DNA of 13,488 nucleotides from Candidatus Omnitrophota bacterium (GTDB lineage Bacteria; Omnitrophota; Gorgyraeia; 2-02-FULL-51-18; JAGOUK01). The stretch's first letter is position 1. Each line of letters starts with the position of its first letter. The notes beneath the pieces are model-generated. The model was not told where the DNA came from. It was given only the letters and a program-made list of their open reading frames with translations, and made no database searches. Shown here piece by piece: positions 5,426-12,460 of the stretch. The stretch is taken from positions 1-13,488 of the forward strand of contig JADGBA010000024.1 of NCBI GenBank assembly GCA_015231685.1. Direction: 5' to 3'. The translations under genes and the position numbers were made by a program.

Positions 5426-7750
5426 TTAAAATCCCCGGCTCATATTGAAGTAGAACCGGATTTTTTTGTCTTCGCCATCGATGTCATCCAAAGGATAACC
5501 CGCATCCACTTTGACCGGCCCGATCGGCGTCTTGATCCGCACCCCGAGACCGACACCTTGATACACATCTCCGCTTCCGAAGTCCTCGATCATCTCTGAC
5601 ACGCTTCCCAAATCATAAAAAGCGGCTCCTTTGATAATCCCGGGAACCAACGGAAACGAATATTCAGCATTGCCCACCCAATACGACTCACCTCCGACCG
5701 GATCATTATTGGATGAATCGCGCGGACCGATGCGCCGCTCACGATAACCCCGGACCGTATTGGCGCCGCCGGCATAGAACCGCTCGAAGATCGGCACCCT
5801 CGTGGAGTCGCCGTATGCATCGCTGATGCCGACGCGTCCCTTGAGCTCAAGCACAAAGTCTTCCCACTGCTCCCAATACCCCGCAGCCGATCCTGTGGCC
5901 CGCCAAAAATCCCGGTCCCCGCCCAGAAAACCGCCGACATTCTCCACGCCGCCCTGCAGCCGATAGCCCTCGGTCGGAACGTATTTGTTATCTGTTGTGT
6001 CGCGCGTCAGAGTCAAGCCCGCGCGAGAAAGAGCGGTTTCGCCGACTTCAGCCCTCAGGCCCGACGAAGCATCATCCGGAATATTGTCGATATTGACATT
6101 TTCGTAGCCGTAAAAAAGATCCGCCCGGTCGTAGTCATTAAATTCCTTGCCCAGCCGCAAGCGACCGCCGGTGCGCTCTTCGTCAAAGAAGTAGCCGGAG
6201 CTGCCGGAACGGTTGAGCTCCCTCCGGTACAAATCAAATCCGAAAGAAAACGGATACCCCATAAACCACGGATCCGTCCAGGAAATTTCGCCCTGGGAGC
6301 GGACGGAACCGATTTGAAGCCTCAGGACAAGGTCCTGCCCGGCGCCGGTGAAGCTCTGCCAGTTGCCGGCATCAAAATTGCGCTGACGGATCTGCACAAA
6401 CCCGAGCGCCTTGTCCACGGAACTGAATCCTCCGCCGAAGCTGAATTCCCCGGTTTTGGCCTCTTTCACGCTCACCACCAGGTCCTTCTCATCCGGATTA
6501 GCCGTATCTTCGGTGTCAAACTGAACCTCATCAAAATATCCCAGATTGAACAGCCGCTCTTTGGACCTCTTCAGGGCCGCACCGTTGAACGGCTCTCCCG
6601 GATAAACCCTGAGTTCCCGGCGGATCACGATGTCCTTGGTTTTGGAATTCCCTCGTACCTTGACCTGATTAACCAGCGTGATGTTGCCTTCCTTGATCTT
6701 GTAAATCGTATCCACATGCTGCGTCGTGTCGTTGTACAGGGAGTCAAACACAACCCGCGCGTTCATATATCCCTTCTCGAAATACAAATCCTGAATCTTA
6801 GAAACGCTTTCGCGAAGTCCCTGGCGGGAAAAGGGCGACCCGCTCTTCAGAGGAAGTTGTGCCGCAATTTCTTCGGACGAAAACACGTTGTTTCCTTCCA
6901 CTGAGAGGTTGCCCACGAGGTACTGCCTTCCCTCATCGATGACAAAAACCACCCGGACGCCGTTTTCCTTTTCAAGATTCTCAATCCGGTACGAAACCGC
7001 GGCGTCACTGTAACCGTTCTCATCATAAAACGCGCGAATACGCTGCACGTCCAAATCCAGGATATCCTCCTTAAGGAGACCGGACACAAGCCCCCACCAT
7101 GCCTCGGACTTGGTCTGAATCCGTTTGGAGAGGGCCGCTGGCGCGATGGCCTGAGCCCCCTCAAACTCGATGCGGCGGACAACAAGCTTGGCGCCTTCAT
7201 CCACCTGAATGGACAGGCGGACCTGGTTGACCGACGGATCGATATCCACGGTATGACTGATCCGCGCCTCGTAATACCCCTTCTCCTCATAAAGCTTGGC
7301 GATTGCATCCAGATCGCGGCGGATCATCTGCTCGTCATAGAACACGCCCGGCTTGGCCCGAATCGTATCCTGGATTTTCTTGGTGTCGATTTTGGAGTTG
7401 CCCTTTACCTCGACTCCGGCAAGGATCGGCTTCTCCTGAACCACAAAAGTAATCTTGACCCCATCCGCGTCGGTATCCTGCTTGATCTGGACATCCCGAA
7501 AATACCCCAAACCGTACAGGCGCTTCAGATCCTCACTGAGAAGCCGTGCGGACACCGGACGCCCGGGGGCGGTGCGGAGCTGGCTGGAAATGGTTTGTTG
7601 AGAAACGGTTTCGTTTCCCTGAATTTCAACGGAAGAAACCATACGTTCTTCATCAGACTGGGCGGACGCGCCGGCCAAAAACCCCATGGACATCGTCGCC
7701 AAAAAACACAAAGAAATCGAAACGCTCGTCAGCTTTTTAAGTCGGCTCAT
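5426..7750 (-). CDS. bamA: Outer-membrane protein assembly factor BamA (Omp85)
   Basis: The central component that inserts beta-barrel proteins into the outer membrane. The 774-residue length is typical. The signal peptide spans residues 1-30 (hydrophobic SISLCFLATMSMGFLAG, then ASA before QSDEE). Five POTRA domains follow at about 38-108, 110-185, 189-273, 276-354 and 358-430, each with the GN and LGYF/KGYY-type pattern. The barrel covers about 431-774. It contains the conserved loop-6 VRGY motif (666-669, in GGANTVRGYRERRIGP), GVGLGVRIKTPIGPVKVDAGYP near the end, and a C-terminal Phe, the usual outer-membrane sorting signal. The ATG is preceded by AGGA at 7 nt. It leads the envelope block, after a 105-nt gap with possible promoter elements. 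Confidence 0.98.
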   Translation of the reverse strand: MSRLKKLTSVSISLCFLATMSMGFLAGASAQSDEERMVSSVEIQGNETVSQQTISSQLRTAPGRPVSARLLSEDLKRLYGLGYFRDVQIKQDTDADGVKITFVVQEKPILAGVEVKGNSKIDTKKIQDTIRAKPGVFYDEQMIRRDLDAIAKLYEEKGYYEARISHTVDIDPSVNQVRLSIQVDEGAKLVVRRIEFEGAQAIAPAALSKRIQTKSEAWWGLVSGLLKEDILDLDVQRIRAFYDENGYSDAAVSYRIENLEKENGVRVVFVIDEGRQYLVGNLSVEGNNVFSSEEIAAQLPLKSGSPFSRQGLRESVSKIQDLYFEKGYMNARVVFDSLYNDTTQHVDTIYKIKEGNITLVNQVKVRGNSKTKDIVIRRELRVYPGEPFNGAALKRSKERLFNLGYFDEVQFDTEDTANPDEKDLVVSVKEAKTGEFSFGGGFSSVDKALGFVQIRQRNFDAGNWQSFTGAGQDLVLRLQIGSVRSQGEISWTDPWFMGYPFSFGFDLYRRELNRSGSSGYFFDEERTGGRLRLGKEFNDYDRADLFYGYENVNIDNIPDDASSGLRAEVGETALSRAGLTLTRDTTDNKYVPTEGYRLQGGVENVGGFLGGDRDFWRATGSAAGYWEQWEDFVLELKGRVGISDAYGDSTRVPIFERFYAGGANTVRGYRERRIGPRDSSNNDPVGGESYWVGNAEYSFPLVPGIIKGAAFYDLGSVSEMIEDFGSGDVYQGVGLGVRIKTPIGPVKVDAGYPLDDIDGEDKKIRFYFNMSRGF

Positions 7751-7855
7751 CGGAAGGTCCTATGTATATGAAATTACGGTGCAACTGATTTTGCTGCAAC
7801 AAGTTAATCTTGGGTAATATATCACACCGTCACACGCCAAGGCGAGACCAAAACT
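7751..7855. promoter_or_regulatory. dnaB-bamA spacer, the only sizeable non-coding gap; candidate promoter region
   Basis: This 105-nt spacer is more AT-rich than its flanks and is the only plausible internal promoter region. On the minus strand an extended -10 element, TGATATATT, lies at 7824-7816, giving a leader of roughly 60 nt. A second possibility is TTGCAG at 7799-7794, a 17-nt spacer and TAATTT at 7776-7771, but its leader would be only about 14 nt. The hexamer GTTGCA occurs twice, 15 nt apart (7800-7795 and 7785-7780). GTGATATATTAC is a near-palindrome (5 of 6 pairs). I see no hairpin plus T-run terminator. All of this is motif inspection only. Confidence 0.4.
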
Positions 7856-9241
7856 CTATACCGAGGCCCCCGCCACCGCCCGATGGGCGAGCTCCATATT
7901 CTCAAAACGCGTGAATTCCTTCACGAACGTCAGCTTGATTGTCCCCACAGGACCGTTACGCTGCTTGGCGATGATGACCTCCGCCATGCCGCGATTCTCC
8001 TCGGTGGGCTTGTAATACTCTTCACGCATGAGAAGAATAACCATGTCCGAGTCCTGTTCAATGGCTCCGGACTCACGCAAATCCGACAATTGCGGACGGC
8101 GGTCGGTCCGGCTCTCGACGGCCCGGGAGAGCTGACTCACAGCGATGACCGGCACCTTAAGTTCACGCGCGAGTGCCTTCAGGGAGCGGCTGATCGATGA
8201 GATCTCCTGCTGACGGTTTTCGGAATCACTATCCCCCCGCATCAGCTGCAAATAATCCACGACTACGAGCTGGATGTCGTGCTGGGATTTGAGCCGGCGG
8301 GCCTTGGCCCGAAGCTCCAGCGCCGAAATGCCCGGGGTATCGTCAATAAAGATCTCCGCTTTGGAGAGCTTAGCCGCGGCTTCGGTCAGCTTGGGCCAGT
8401 CCGATTGGGCCAAAAACCCCGTACGGACCTTGTGCGCGTTCACACGTGCCTGGGAACACAGCATTCTCTGGGTCAGCTGTTCCTTGGACATTTCGAGACT
8501 AAAAATGGCGGTCGGCACGCGTTCCAGAATGCCGACATGTTCACAGATATTGGTGACAAACGCGCTCTTTCCCATAGAAGGGCGCGCGGCGACAATGATA
8601 AGATCGGATTTTTGGAGGCCCGCGGTCTGGACGTCGAACTCATGGAACCCGGTCGGTACTCCGGTGATATTTTCTTTTCGCTGATAGAGGCGGTCGATCA
8701 TTTCGATGCAATTCTTGACGATTTCTTTGAGCGCCTGAGCCTCGCCGCCGAAACGCTTACCCGCAATTTCGAACATCAGACGTTCCGCGCGGTCCAAAAG
8801 CTCACCGGCTTCCTGTGAGGATGTGTACCCGTCGCCGACAATCTGGGTAGCGGCCTGGATCAGGCTTCGAAGGATAAACTTATCGTGGACAATATTGATA
8901 TAGTAATCGATATTGGCGCTCGTCGGGACCGAGTGGGCCAACTCCGCCAGATAGCTCGCGCCTCCGACGGATTCCAGAAGGCCGTCGGAACCGAGCTTTT
9001 CCGTCAGAGTGACAAGGTCCACGGCCCGCGAGTTCTCAAACAGATAAGTGATCGTCTCAAACACCTTCCGGTGCGGGGGGTGATAAAAACACGCGGCGGT
9101 CAATTTTTCGATGCCGCGCGGAATCGCCTCGGTATCGATCATCATCGAACCCAGGACCGCCGCTTCCGCCTCCAGATTCTGAGGCGGAATCCGGTCCTTC
9201 ACCAGAGGTTCTGACGCGGGACGCGTCTTGTGCGTTGCCAA
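7856..9241 (-). CDS. dnaB: Replicative DNA helicase DnaB
   Basis: The hexameric 5'-3' helicase at the replication fork. It has 461 residues, the normal length. The N-terminal helical domain (about 17-120) starts with IPPQNLEAEAAVLGSMM, a family hallmark. A linker follows (about 125-190), then the RecA-like ATPase domain. Walker A is ARPSMGKS (219-226, Lys225) and Walker B is LVVVDYLQLM (325-334). VSQLSR (368-373) and RRPQLSDLRESGAIEQDSD (381-399) follow, then KQRNGPVG (426-433), which carries the arginine-finger region. No intein is present. The start is a TTG at 9241, with only a weak purine stretch upstream and 4 nt after the rplI stop. GTG at codon 14 is an alternative. Neighbourhood with rpsF-ssb-rpsR-rplI is a widespread arrangement. 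Confidence 0.98.
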   Translation of the reverse strand: MATHKTRPASEPLVKDRIPPQNLEAEAAVLGSMMIDTEAIPRGIEKLTAACFYHPPHRKVFETITYLFENSRAVDLVTLTEKLGSDGLLESVGGASYLAELAHSVPTSANIDYYINIVHDKFILRSLIQAATQIVGDGYTSSQEAGELLDRAERLMFEIAGKRFGGEAQALKEIVKNCIEMIDRLYQRKENITGVPTGFHEFDVQTAGLQKSDLIIVAARPSMGKSAFVTNICEHVGILERVPTAIFSLEMSKEQLTQRMLCSQARVNAHKVRTGFLAQSDWPKLTEAAAKLSKAEIFIDDTPGISALELRAKARRLKSQHDIQLVVVDYLQLMRGDSDSENRQQEISSISRSLKALARELKVPVIAVSQLSRAVESRTDRRPQLSDLRESGAIEQDSDMVILLMREEYYKPTEENRGMAEVIIAKQRNGPVGTIKLTFVKEFTRFENMELAHRAVAGASV

Positions 9242-9245
9242 CGAA

Positions 9246-9812
9246 TCAGCTTTCCGCCGGGGTTTCAGCGCTTTCTTTTTTCTTTTTGGACTTGGCCTTC
9301 ACGGGCTTGGGGGCATCCTCAATCACTTCGGGTTCGCCGGCAGCCGCAGCAGGTTCCGCACCCTTATCTTTCTTGCCCACCACCCAAACCTTGAGCGCCG
9401 CCTTCACATTGGTGTAACAACGCACCTCAACCTCAAAAGCCCCCACCTTGCGGATCGGTTTGGAGACAAGAATATCCTTCTTGTCGACCGTAATTCCCTG
9501 GGCGGCCAAAAGCCCCTCGATATCAGCGGATGTTACCGAGCCGAAGAGCTTCCCTTCATCCCCGGCCATCACTTCTGCGGTCACCGAGATGGAGCGTATC
9601 TTCTTGGCCTGCGCTTCCGCGGCTGATTTAAGCTCTCTTTCTTTCTGGATTTCCTTGGCTTTCTCCCTTTCGACCACCTTGATATTCGACGGCGTCGCGG
9701 CCGCTGCCATCTGCCTGGGGATCAAAAAATTGCGGGCGTATCCGTCCCGCACCTGGAGGACATCCCCGACCGATCCCAGGTTCTCCACGTTCTGGTTCAA
9801 TATGACTTTCAT
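9246..9812 (-). CDS. rplI: 50S ribosomal protein L9, with C-terminal low-complexity tail
   Basis: A large-subunit protein binding 23S rRNA near the base of the L1 stalk. The N-terminal domain has the classic MKVILNQNVENLGSVGDVLQV and GYARNFLIP pattern. A long connecting helix rich in Lys/Glu (about 44-72) follows, then the C-terminal domain (about 75-148, with KLFGSVTSADI). Total length is 188 residues against about 150 in the family. The extra roughly 40 residues (149-188) form an Ala/Pro/Lys/Glu tail with a KSKKKKE cluster. The frame is open further upstream, to 9908, but the ATG at 9812 is the true start because it begins the conserved N-terminus and has a strong AAGAGGAAAG 8 nt upstream. 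It starts 17 nt after the rpsR stop. Confidence 0.97.
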   Translation of the reverse strand: MKVILNQNVENLGSVGDVLQVRDGYARNFLIPRQMAAAATPSNIKVVEREKAKEIQKERELKSAAEAQAKKIRSISVTAEVMAGDEGKLFGSVTSADIEGLLAAQGITVDKKDILVSKPIRKVGAFEVEVRCYTNVKAALKVWVVGKKDKGAEPAAAAGEPEVIEDAPKPVKAKSKKKKESAETPAES

Positions 9813-9820
9813 GATGATTG

Positions 9821-9830
9821 CTTTCCTCTT
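9821..9830 (-). promoter_or_regulatory. Shine-Dalgarno deciding the rplI start
   Basis: Minus-strand AAGAGGAAAG, 8 nt before the ATG at 9812 and touching the rpsR stop codon. It selects this ATG over upstream in-frame starts that would add 32 unrelated residues overlapping rpsR. Confidence 0.7.
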
Positions 9831-10093
9831 TAGTTGGTGTAGGGCAAAAGCGCGATCTGACGCGCCCGCTTGATCGCCTTGGTCAGATAACGCTGGTGCT
9901 TGGCACAATTCCCGTTGATTTTGCGGGGAATGATTTTTCCGTTCTCCGTCAAAAGCCTCCCCAGTCTCGAGATGTCCTTGTAATCAATCAAGTCGGCGCG
10001 GTCCACACAGAACTTACACACCTTCTTCCGAAACACGCGCTTCTTCCGCTTAAGCTTCGATTTTTTGAACGTCTTCTTTTTGATGAATGCCAT
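9830..10093 (-). CDS. rpsR: 30S ribosomal protein S18
   Basis: A small-subunit platform protein that pairs with S6. It has 87 residues with a basic N-terminus (KKKTFKKSKLKRKKR) and the conserved core from DYKDISRLGRLLTENGKIIP to CAKHQRYLTKAIKRARQIALLPY. It keeps Cys26, Cys29, Cys63 and His66 (CKFC and CAKH), the arrangement of a zinc-binding S18, which is degenerate in many other bacteria. AAGGAG lies 9 nt before the ATG. It sits between ssb and rplI, as usual. Confidence 0.98.
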   Translation of the reverse strand: MAFIKKKTFKKSKLKRKKRVFRKKVCKFCVDRADLIDYKDISRLGRLLTENGKIIPRKINGNCAKHQRYLTKAIKRARQIALLPYTN

Positions 10094-10119
10094 GGAACAC
10101 GACTCCTTTGGTTGTTAGG

Positions 10120-10599
10120 TTAAAAGGGGGCTTCCTCTCCCTGATCCGGCTGAAGGGGTTCCGGGGGAAGGTCCAGCGAAATCTCCTCAAGCGGCTCCTT
10201 GGCTCCCGAACCTCTGGCCGGGGCCCCGGCATACTCGTCCTGTGACGGCGCGCCCGGCTTCTGGCCGCCGCGCGTATTCAAAAACTGCACCGTGCTGGCG
10301 ATAACCTCGGTAGTGGAACGTTTCTGGCCATCCTGCGCCTCCCAGCTGCGCGATTGAAGACGCCCCTCCACAAAAACAGAGCTTCCCTTCTTCAGATATT
10401 CGCAGCAGGTCTCCGCCATCCGCCCCCACACCACCGACCGGATAAAACTGACTTCCTCTTTGCGCTCACCCGAAGGAAGTTTGTAATTACGGTTAACGGC
10501 CAATGTGAATGTCGCGACCGCGGAACCGCTCGGAATGTATCGAAGTTCCGGATCACGCGTCAAATTACCTATCAGTAGCACCCGGTTCAAACTGGCCAT
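10120..10599 (-). CDS. ssb: Single-stranded DNA-binding protein
   Basis: SSB coats single-stranded DNA in replication and repair. The 159-residue protein has the OB fold in the first 108 residues (SLNRVLLIGNLTRDPELRY, FTLAVNR, VVWGRMAE, LKKGSSVFVEGRLQSRSW). A flexible Gly/Pro/Glu-rich linker follows, then an acidic tip ending EEAPF, equivalent to the DDDIPF tip that recruits partner proteins. The ATG at 10599 is chosen because it begins the conserved core and has AAGGAG 7 nt upstream. An in-frame ATG at 10620, directly abutting the rpsF stop, would add seven unconserved residues (MAARRYS) and would place the Shine-Dalgarno inside the coding region. Located between rpsF and rpsR, the classic order. 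Confidence 0.98.
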   Translation of the reverse strand: MASLNRVLLIGNLTRDPELRYIPSGSAVATFTLAVNRNYKLPSGERKEEVSFIRSVVWGRMAETCCEYLKKGSSVFVEGRLQSRSWEAQDGQKRSTTEVIASTVQFLNTRGGQKPGAPSQDEYAGAPARGSGAKEPLEEISLDLPPEPLQPDQGEEAPF

Positions 10600-10606
10600 C
10601 GAATAT

Positions 10607-10612
10607 CTCCTT
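10607..10612 (-). promoter_or_regulatory. Shine-Dalgarno deciding the ssb start
   Basis: Minus-strand AAGGAG, 7 nt before the ATG at 10599. It favours this start over the ATG at 10620 that abuts the rpsF stop. Confidence 0.75.
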
Positions 10613-10620
10613 GCCGCCAT

Positions 10621-11052
10621 TTAGCCGGCGTTTACGGTGTCCTCGGTTTCTTTATTCTCAATCGCTTCCGGCGCATCCGGCGCCTCAGCCTGAACCTTGG
10701 CCTCTGCAGACCCCTCGGACGATTCGGCGGATTCCGAACGAACCGGCTTTTCTTTCTTGGCCGGGACCTCGTCCTGCCGGAGGATCAGAAATTTGAGAAT
10801 GCGCTCGTTGAGTTGATACAGCAACTTGAGACGCGCGATCTTTTCTCCGGCGATCTCAAAGTTCACGAGCAGATAAAAACCGTCGGCGTGGCCGCGCACA
10901 AGATAGGCCATACGCTTTTTGCCCCACTCCTCCGCGGCGAGAACGCGGCCGCCTTCCTTCTCGATCGTTTCCGAAACGAAGCCGACCGCTTCCTTCGTCG
11001 CGGCGGATTGTATCCGGGTATCCAGAATAAACATGCCTTCGTATGCTTTCAT
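10621..11052 (-). CDS. rpsF: 30S ribosomal protein S6, with acidic C-terminal extension
   Basis: A small-subunit protein that binds S18 and 16S rRNA on the platform. The S6 ferredoxin-like core covers residues 1-95: YEGMFILDT at the start, EEWGKKRMAYLVRGHADGFY in the middle and LNERILKFLILR at the end. A roughly 45-residue tail (98-143) follows, rich in Ala, Glu and Ser; E. coli S6 also has an acidic tail that receives added glutamates, but this one has a different composition. AAGGAG lies 6 nt before the ATG, and a 43-nt gap separates it from pth. It leads rpsF-ssb-rpsR-rplI. Confidence 0.97.
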   Translation of the reverse strand: MKAYEGMFILDTRIQSAATKEAVGFVSETIEKEGGRVLAAEEWGKKRMAYLVRGHADGFYLLVNFEIAGEKIARLKLLYQLNERILKFLILRQDEVPAKKEKPVRSESAESSEGSAEAKVQAEAPDAPEAIENKETEDTVNAG

Positions 11053-11095
11053 TGAGACTCCTTTGTGAGTTGAATATCCGTTTCTTTGGTTGTGG

Positions 11096-11698
11096 TCAAT
11101 TTTTTAAACCGTTAAATCGATTCATTGCCGCGTCGACTCCCTCGGCGGCCCATACCTCCAGAGCCTCCACCGTCAGCTTCAGCGCTTCCTGCATCCGCCG
11201 CGCTTCCATCGGCTCGGGCGGCCCCAACACATAATCCGAAAGATCACTTCCCTTCGGCGGCTCACCCACGCCGACACGAAGCCTCGCGAATCCCGTCGTT
11301 CCCAGCGCCGCAGCGATGGACTCCAACCCTTTCTGCCCTCCCGAAGAACCTTCCGGGCGAATCCTGAGGCAGCCCGGATCGAGGTGCACATCATCACAGA
11401 CCACGATCAGAGCCGCGAGATTAATCTCATGGTCCCGCAAAATCGCTTCAACCGCCAAACCGGACCGATTCATATACGTCAGCGGCTTGGCCACAAGAAC
11501 CGAATCCTCATGCCGCCGCGCGTCGTCAATCCGGCAGCACTCCGCCGCAACCTTTCCTTCGGGACGCACCCATTCCTTCCACTTAAACCCCGAACCCGCC
11601 CTGGCCGCGACGAAAGCGTCAGCTGCCATGAATCCGGCATTGTGTCTTGAATGCCGGTAGGACGCGCCGGGATTACCCAGTCCGATAATGGCTTTCAC
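11096..11698 (-). CDS. pth: Peptidyl-tRNA hydrolase
   Basis: Pth cleaves peptidyl-tRNA released from stalled ribosomes and recycles the tRNA. The length is 200 residues. Conserved sites are Asn9 (GLGNPG), the catalytic His19 (RHNAG), Asn77 (TYMNRSG) and Asp102 (VCDDVHLDPG), followed by ARLRVGVGEP and DYVLG. The segment that reads GGHNGLK in E. coli reads GGQKGLE here, so the tRNA-contacting Asn114 is replaced by Lys123; to my memory comparable variants occur in other lineages. The start is GTG at 11698, with no convincing Shine-Dalgarno. It lies only 12 nt after rplY, so coupling is likely. The prs-ctc-pth order is the same as in Bacillus subtilis. Confidence 0.97.
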   Translation of the reverse strand: MKAIIGLGNPGASYRHSRHNAGFMAADAFVAARAGSGFKWKEWVRPEGKVAAECCRIDDARRHEDSVLVAKPLTYMNRSGLAVEAILRDHEINLAALIVVCDDVHLDPGCLRIRPEGSSGGQKGLESIAAALGTTGFARLRVGVGEPPKGSDLSDYVLGPPEPMEARRMQEALKLTVEALEVWAAEGVDAAMNRFNGLKN

Positions 11699-11710
11699 GC
11701 CGAGCGGCCG

Positions 11711-12424
11711 TTATTTCTTGGCCTCGGCCGCGGCCGCTTCCTCCGCCTTCTTCTTGGCCTTATCATCGGCGGAAGCTGCCTGCCGCGCTTCGCGTTCCTT
11801 CTCTCCGATCACTTCCGGCTCGGCTGCCGCGGGCGCCTCTTCCGGCGCTGCTTCCACGTGCGGAGGAACCACTTTCACAATCACCGTCTCGGAATCGCTG
11901 ATAGCTTCGACTCCCGCGGGAAGCGGCAAATCCCGGACCAAAATCGCCTCATTCATTTTCAGTGCGGAAATGTCCAAATCGATCTTCTCGGGGATCTCCG
12001 TCGGCAGACATTCAATCTCAAGTTCACGGATGGGAAATTCCAGCACACCTTTCTCCACCTTGACTCCATAGGCCTCGCCACGTTCCACGATGGGGACATT
12101 CACCGTAATCTTTTCGGTCAGGGAAATCTGATGAAAATCCACATGAAGCGCTCCGCCGGTCGTGGGATTCGTCTGAATCTCCTTGATCACCACAATGCGG
12201 GGCCCCGAAGCGCTCTCGCCCTGCACGTCAAGATCAATCAGTACGTTGCGTCCGGCATCGGTATGCAAAATCCGGTACAGATCCTTAACCGAAAGCGACA
12301 CCGAGGTCGAGGCCTCCCCCTTGTGATACACAATCGCGGGTACGCGATTCTCACGCCGCAACGCATTGTTGGCGCCTTTCGTAACCTTCTCCCTCTTTTC
12401 TACCGTCAACGGCAATCGTTCCAT
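11711..12424 (-). CDS. rplY: 50S ribosomal protein L25 (Ctc/TL5 type)
   Basis: A 5S rRNA-binding protein of the large subunit. At 237 residues it is the long, two-domain Ctc/TL5 form. The N-terminal L25 domain (about 5-97) has GANNALRRENRVPAIVYHKG, followed by NPTTGGALHVDFHQI. The TL5-type beta domain (about 100-187) has VNVPIVERGEA, VLEFPIRELEIECLPTEIPE and VVPP. A low-complexity Ala/Glu/Lys tail closes it (about 188-237). AAGGAG sits 7 nt before the ATG. In Bacillus the equivalent gene (ctc) also lies between prs and pth. Confidence 0.97.
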   Translation of the reverse strand: MERLPLTVEKREKVTKGANNALRRENRVPAIVYHKGEASTSVSLSVKDLYRILHTDAGRNVLIDLDVQGESASGPRIVVIKEIQTNPTTGGALHVDFHQISLTEKITVNVPIVERGEAYGVKVEKGVLEFPIRELEIECLPTEIPEKIDLDISALKMNEAILVRDLPLPAGVEAISDSETVIVKVVPPHVEAAPEEAPAAAEPEVIGEKEREARQAASADDKAKKKAEEAAAAEAKK

Positions 12425-12460
12425 GGCACTGCTCCTTTTCTTTATTGAACCAACAAAATA

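Noticed and set aside
7830..7850. Rho-independent terminator after dnaB
   Set aside because: The only inverted repeat seen (CGCC-TT-GGCG) has a 4-bp stem, a 2-nt loop and no following T-run.
7751..7855. A classical GlnR box in the dnaB-bamA spacer
   Set aside because: A GTGAC half-site is present, but the expected GAAAC-type half-site six bases further on is not. A single 5-mer is not evidence.
9813..9908. Upstream extension of the rplI frame over rpsR
   Set aside because: It adds 32 residues before the universally conserved L9 start and ignores a strong Shine-Dalgarno at 9821-9830.
10600..10620. Earlier ssb start (MAARRYS) abutting the rpsF stop
   Set aside because: The Shine-Dalgarno at 10607-10612 lies inside this segment and points to the ATG at 10599, where the conserved SSB sequence begins.
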